Source: Oscillospiraceae bacterium | Lineage (GTDB): Bacteria > Bacillota > Clostridia > Oscillospirales > Acutalibacteraceae | NCBI GenBank assembly: GCA_902774165.1 | Contig: CACYHJ010000120.1 | Location: forward strand, 1 to 7,758 | Direction: 5' to 3' | Length of the DNA: 7,758 nucleotides | In this document: in pieces, positions 6,601-7,758 of the stretch | Numbering within the stretch: the stretch's first letter is position 1 | Layout: each line of letters opens with the position of its first letter | Position numbers and translations under genes: made by a program | Notes under the pieces: generated by a model | Told to the model about the DNA's origin: nothing | The model's database searches: none | The model's input: the letters and a program-made list of their open reading frames with translations, nothing else

Positions 6601-7758
6601 AGGTGCAGACGTATCTTGACCGGTTCTTTGCGGACGGCGGCACCGTCTTCAAGGATTACACCTCCCACACCATGAAGATGTATTATATGGAGCGCGGCGC
6701 CGGTGCGTCGAACCTGCATATGCGCTTCAACCTGACCACGGCGACCGACGGCCAGCTGCTGCTGAAAAAAACCGTCAGCGGCACCGACAAGCAGGACTAC
6801 GCCAGCATGAAGTTCCCCTATCAGATCTGGTATTTCGACAAGACCGCCGCTCAGTGGCGGCGGGTTTCCCGCACGACGGAAACGGTTGAGGGAAAAACCG
6901 TTTACGAATACACCGGCGTGACCTTCATCAACTACGAGAGCACAAAGGTCCCCGTGGAATATGAAGCGAACTATTACGGTTATCCCGACGTGTTCTTCCT
7001 GAAACCGGGCGAAACCGCGGAGATCCAGTTCCCGGACGATTCCATGGAATACAAGCTCATCGAGTGCCGGGTCGACACGTCGATCTACGACGAGGTCCTG
7101 GCAAACGATACGCAGCTGATCGGAATCGCGGGCGAAACCGGCTTTGCGGATTATGCAACCGAGCCGGAAGTGATCGGCGAGCGCAAGGTCGTGAATTTCA
7201 CGAACCACGTGGATGAGGACGCGCTGCGCACGCTGCAGATCAAGAAGAGGCTGTACGACGTCAACGGCAACGAGCTGACGTATGAAGAGGACGACACCGG
7301 GTTCCGCTTCCGCCTGTATATCGGCGAGGGCGACGACAGCGAAGGCCTCGGCTATTACCGCATGGACAGCTACTACGTCAAGAATCCGGACGGTTATTAC
7401 TGCAGATACGATTACGACACGCAGAAATTCTCGCCTCTGACAAAGAAGGATTTCGATTCGCTGACGGAAGAAGAGCTTGACGCCTGCACCTTCACGACCT
7501 CGCCCAGCGGCGCGATCGACAAGATCCCCACCGAATTCACCGTTGAGATCCGGAATCTGCTGATCGACACGCAATTCATGGTAGAGGAGCGTGAGGCGGA
7601 CATCCCGAAGGGCTACAACTTCATCCGGTATGTGCGCGAAGACGGGTCTTATATCGTCGACGACGGCGACGCGATCAACCGCGGCACGATCCGCGCGCGG
7701 CAGAACCCGACTGTTATCGTCGAGAACCACCGCGGCTGGGGCCTGACCATGGAAAAGG
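3681..7758 (+). CDS. Giant secreted adhesin: fibro-slime plus Cna-B/Spy0128-like pilin domains, 3'-partial
   Basis: The frame runs without a stop to the window end: 1359 codons plus one base. Residues 1-40 are a signal peptide (basic KQKGFRRLR, hydrophobic ALCLVLLLTLIF, AVAA before Asp41). Residues 41-190 form a beta-rich module ending GFSVYAFV, a phrase common in clostridial Cna-B adhesins. Two related modules follow (about 265-350 and 430-510), each with a YLxL strand and a GF[GT]G turn, then a third candidate starting YYELRNTYSGKYLAP (602-690). Residues 785-1018 match a fibro-slime domain: GYFEYD, HGWFLPYND (825-833), WGHDIIFEF, AGDDDMWLYVDGE (903-915), LGGIH (920-924) and HMRFNL. Two isopeptide-type domains follow, 1026-1176 and 1185-1350, and a third begins at GWGLTMEK. 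Such proteins are normally sortase-anchored through a C-terminal LPXTG motif; that end lies outside the window. The role in attachment is inferred from architecture; the ligand is unknown. Confidence 0.92.
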   Translation, partial: MNRYLYKQKGFRRLRPALCLVLLLTLIFSCVAPGAAAVAADLPVTTALTASCKDAEGQTFRVTATYGADAGIPGDAALKVAPIAYDDADYDDYAQKAVEAVGCSEGTATKTRLFDISLVSSSDRNKEYQPADGASVAVYVRMGEAVENELCVVHFGDEPEVVPSGVSAAGKTVSFEATGFSVYAFVDVIGGDSPVADETAFDQAPLYLSVTSDKHNTYYVGKDIIENGTRLKKTAANSTEGAVPYSFEKLPGTDNVYYMYRYENGEKIYLKLTLNTKVQFVTNSSNATAFTVIPCGPSFPNCYWLQFPQGDVMYYFNMRGSDNGKGFGGSTYGPETNDRGSMVTAVRNLFTEDQIQLDSRSYALAIPFGNNTAAILTAEAQDGSTIAARSCAVRANPLQTDNDVIIDAGHDTVVYTFHAIDAMNYRITTEFGGSLKYLNLKNGSLTLVDEPDEYSLFQISLGTGAQAGKIRIVSSQAKKSAISLKNNTVEQGFTGREVSDESTFFKLLTPTVLGDDDFVPYTAIKVSVSDTAKVHNGSQVVVYTRIWNDKAKQYEFYAINHDGSLVRCYDEGDTIRWAGTQVNTMLWDFTEYYYWLTRIPNYYYELRNTYSGKYLAPQYHSGQILSDHTIGINLNGRRYGDHYTTILAWDDYRYDYAGLRTNADNTSAEAVPMTKAQDFYFAIMDDPTPEEFSTVPTVDNNEHGIKMRMINFRGQVSGNNRNVLQTTVIGADTTTFTSQVPTTNLVSTDFNENGYPVATHTNRSLEELFGGATPVNHLFLKSIYNESGYFEYDCTQTFATLKDDGDFRIYNQIGSVMVNTPSQGHGWFLPYNDISPDVINSYTNVTDVHNQPLPTNDPRLGETLYGVPLNSAQYFFGMEMEASFIQSKDGLDAWGHDIIFEFAGDDDMWLYVDGELVLDLGGIHSALVGKINFRTGIVELPDMSTDGRTQKTTTLRALFEQNYRSRNPQATDAEVQTYLDRFFADGGTVFKDYTSHTMKMYYMERGAGASNLHMRFNLTTATDGQLLLKKTVSGTDKQDYASMKFPYQIWYFDKTAAQWRRVSRTTETVEGKTVYEYTGVTFINYESTKVPVEYEANYYGYPDVFFLKPGETAEIQFPDDSMEYKLIECRVDTSIYDEVLANDTQLIGIAGETGFADYATEPEVIGERKVVNFTNHVDEDALRTLQIKKRLYDVNGNELTYEEDDTGFRFRLYIGEGDDSEGLGYYRMDSYYVKNPDGYYCRYDYDTQKFSPLTKKDFDSLTEEELDACTFTTSPSGAIDKIPTEFTVEIRNLLIDTQFMVEEREADIPKGYNFIRYVREDGSYIVDDGDAINRGTIRARQNPTVIVENHRGWGLTMEK

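Noticed and set aside
4029..7730. A 1233-codon minus-strand open reading frame
   Set aside because: It is in register with the sense adhesin codons, has low-complexity Arg/Val/Asp/Gly-rich text with no recognisable domain, and lacks a ribosome binding site. It is a codon-bias shadow.

Overview
The window reads as chromosomal DNA of a GC-rich member of the Bacillota, most likely a gut clostridium of the Oscillospiraceae/Ruminococcaceae type. This is inferred from GGAG-type ribosome binding sites, sigma-A promoters with 17-base spacers, a Gram-positive style lipoprotein, BspA-type leucine-rich repeats and Cna-B/Spy0128-like pilin domains. The genus is not determined. All real genes are on the plus strand and all three encode exported or surface proteins. 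No RNA gene, mobile element, CRISPR array or phage gene is visible.

Layout: (1) Bases 1-1735 hold the 3' part of a BspA-like leucine-rich-repeat protein whose start lies upstream of the window. (2) A strong promoter (1750-1778) in the short gap then drives a 534-residue lipoprotein (1824-3428). It carries an HELQH zinc site and a downstream WINE glutamate, and it resembles the M30 (hyicolysin) peptidases. A clear Rho-independent terminator (3446-3480) closes it. (3) A second strong promoter (3572-3600) drives a giant secreted adhesin that starts at 3681 and is still open at the end of the window (1359 codons visible). Its order is signal peptide, about 740 residues of beta-rich head with duplicated trefoil-like modules, a fibro-slime domain, then a chain of isopeptide-type pilin/Cna-B domains. 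The third of these is just beginning where the window stops.

The adhesin is easy to miss because it has no stop codon inside the window, while the opposite strand shows a 1233-codon open frame across it. That antisense frame lies exactly in register with the sense codons and only reflects the absence of TTA, CTA and TCA codons. It is not a gene.

As a set, the genes look like a cell-surface interaction locus: a repeat-protein binder, a membrane-anchored protease and a long stalked adhesin. The two promoters share a 12-base motif (AATTGTC, optional A, GAATA) that could mean joint control, but this is only a hypothesis. No clearly new biological system is demonstrated here. The points most worth a second look are the isopeptide triads and head modules of the adhesin, the protease-adhesin pairing and the shared promoter motif.
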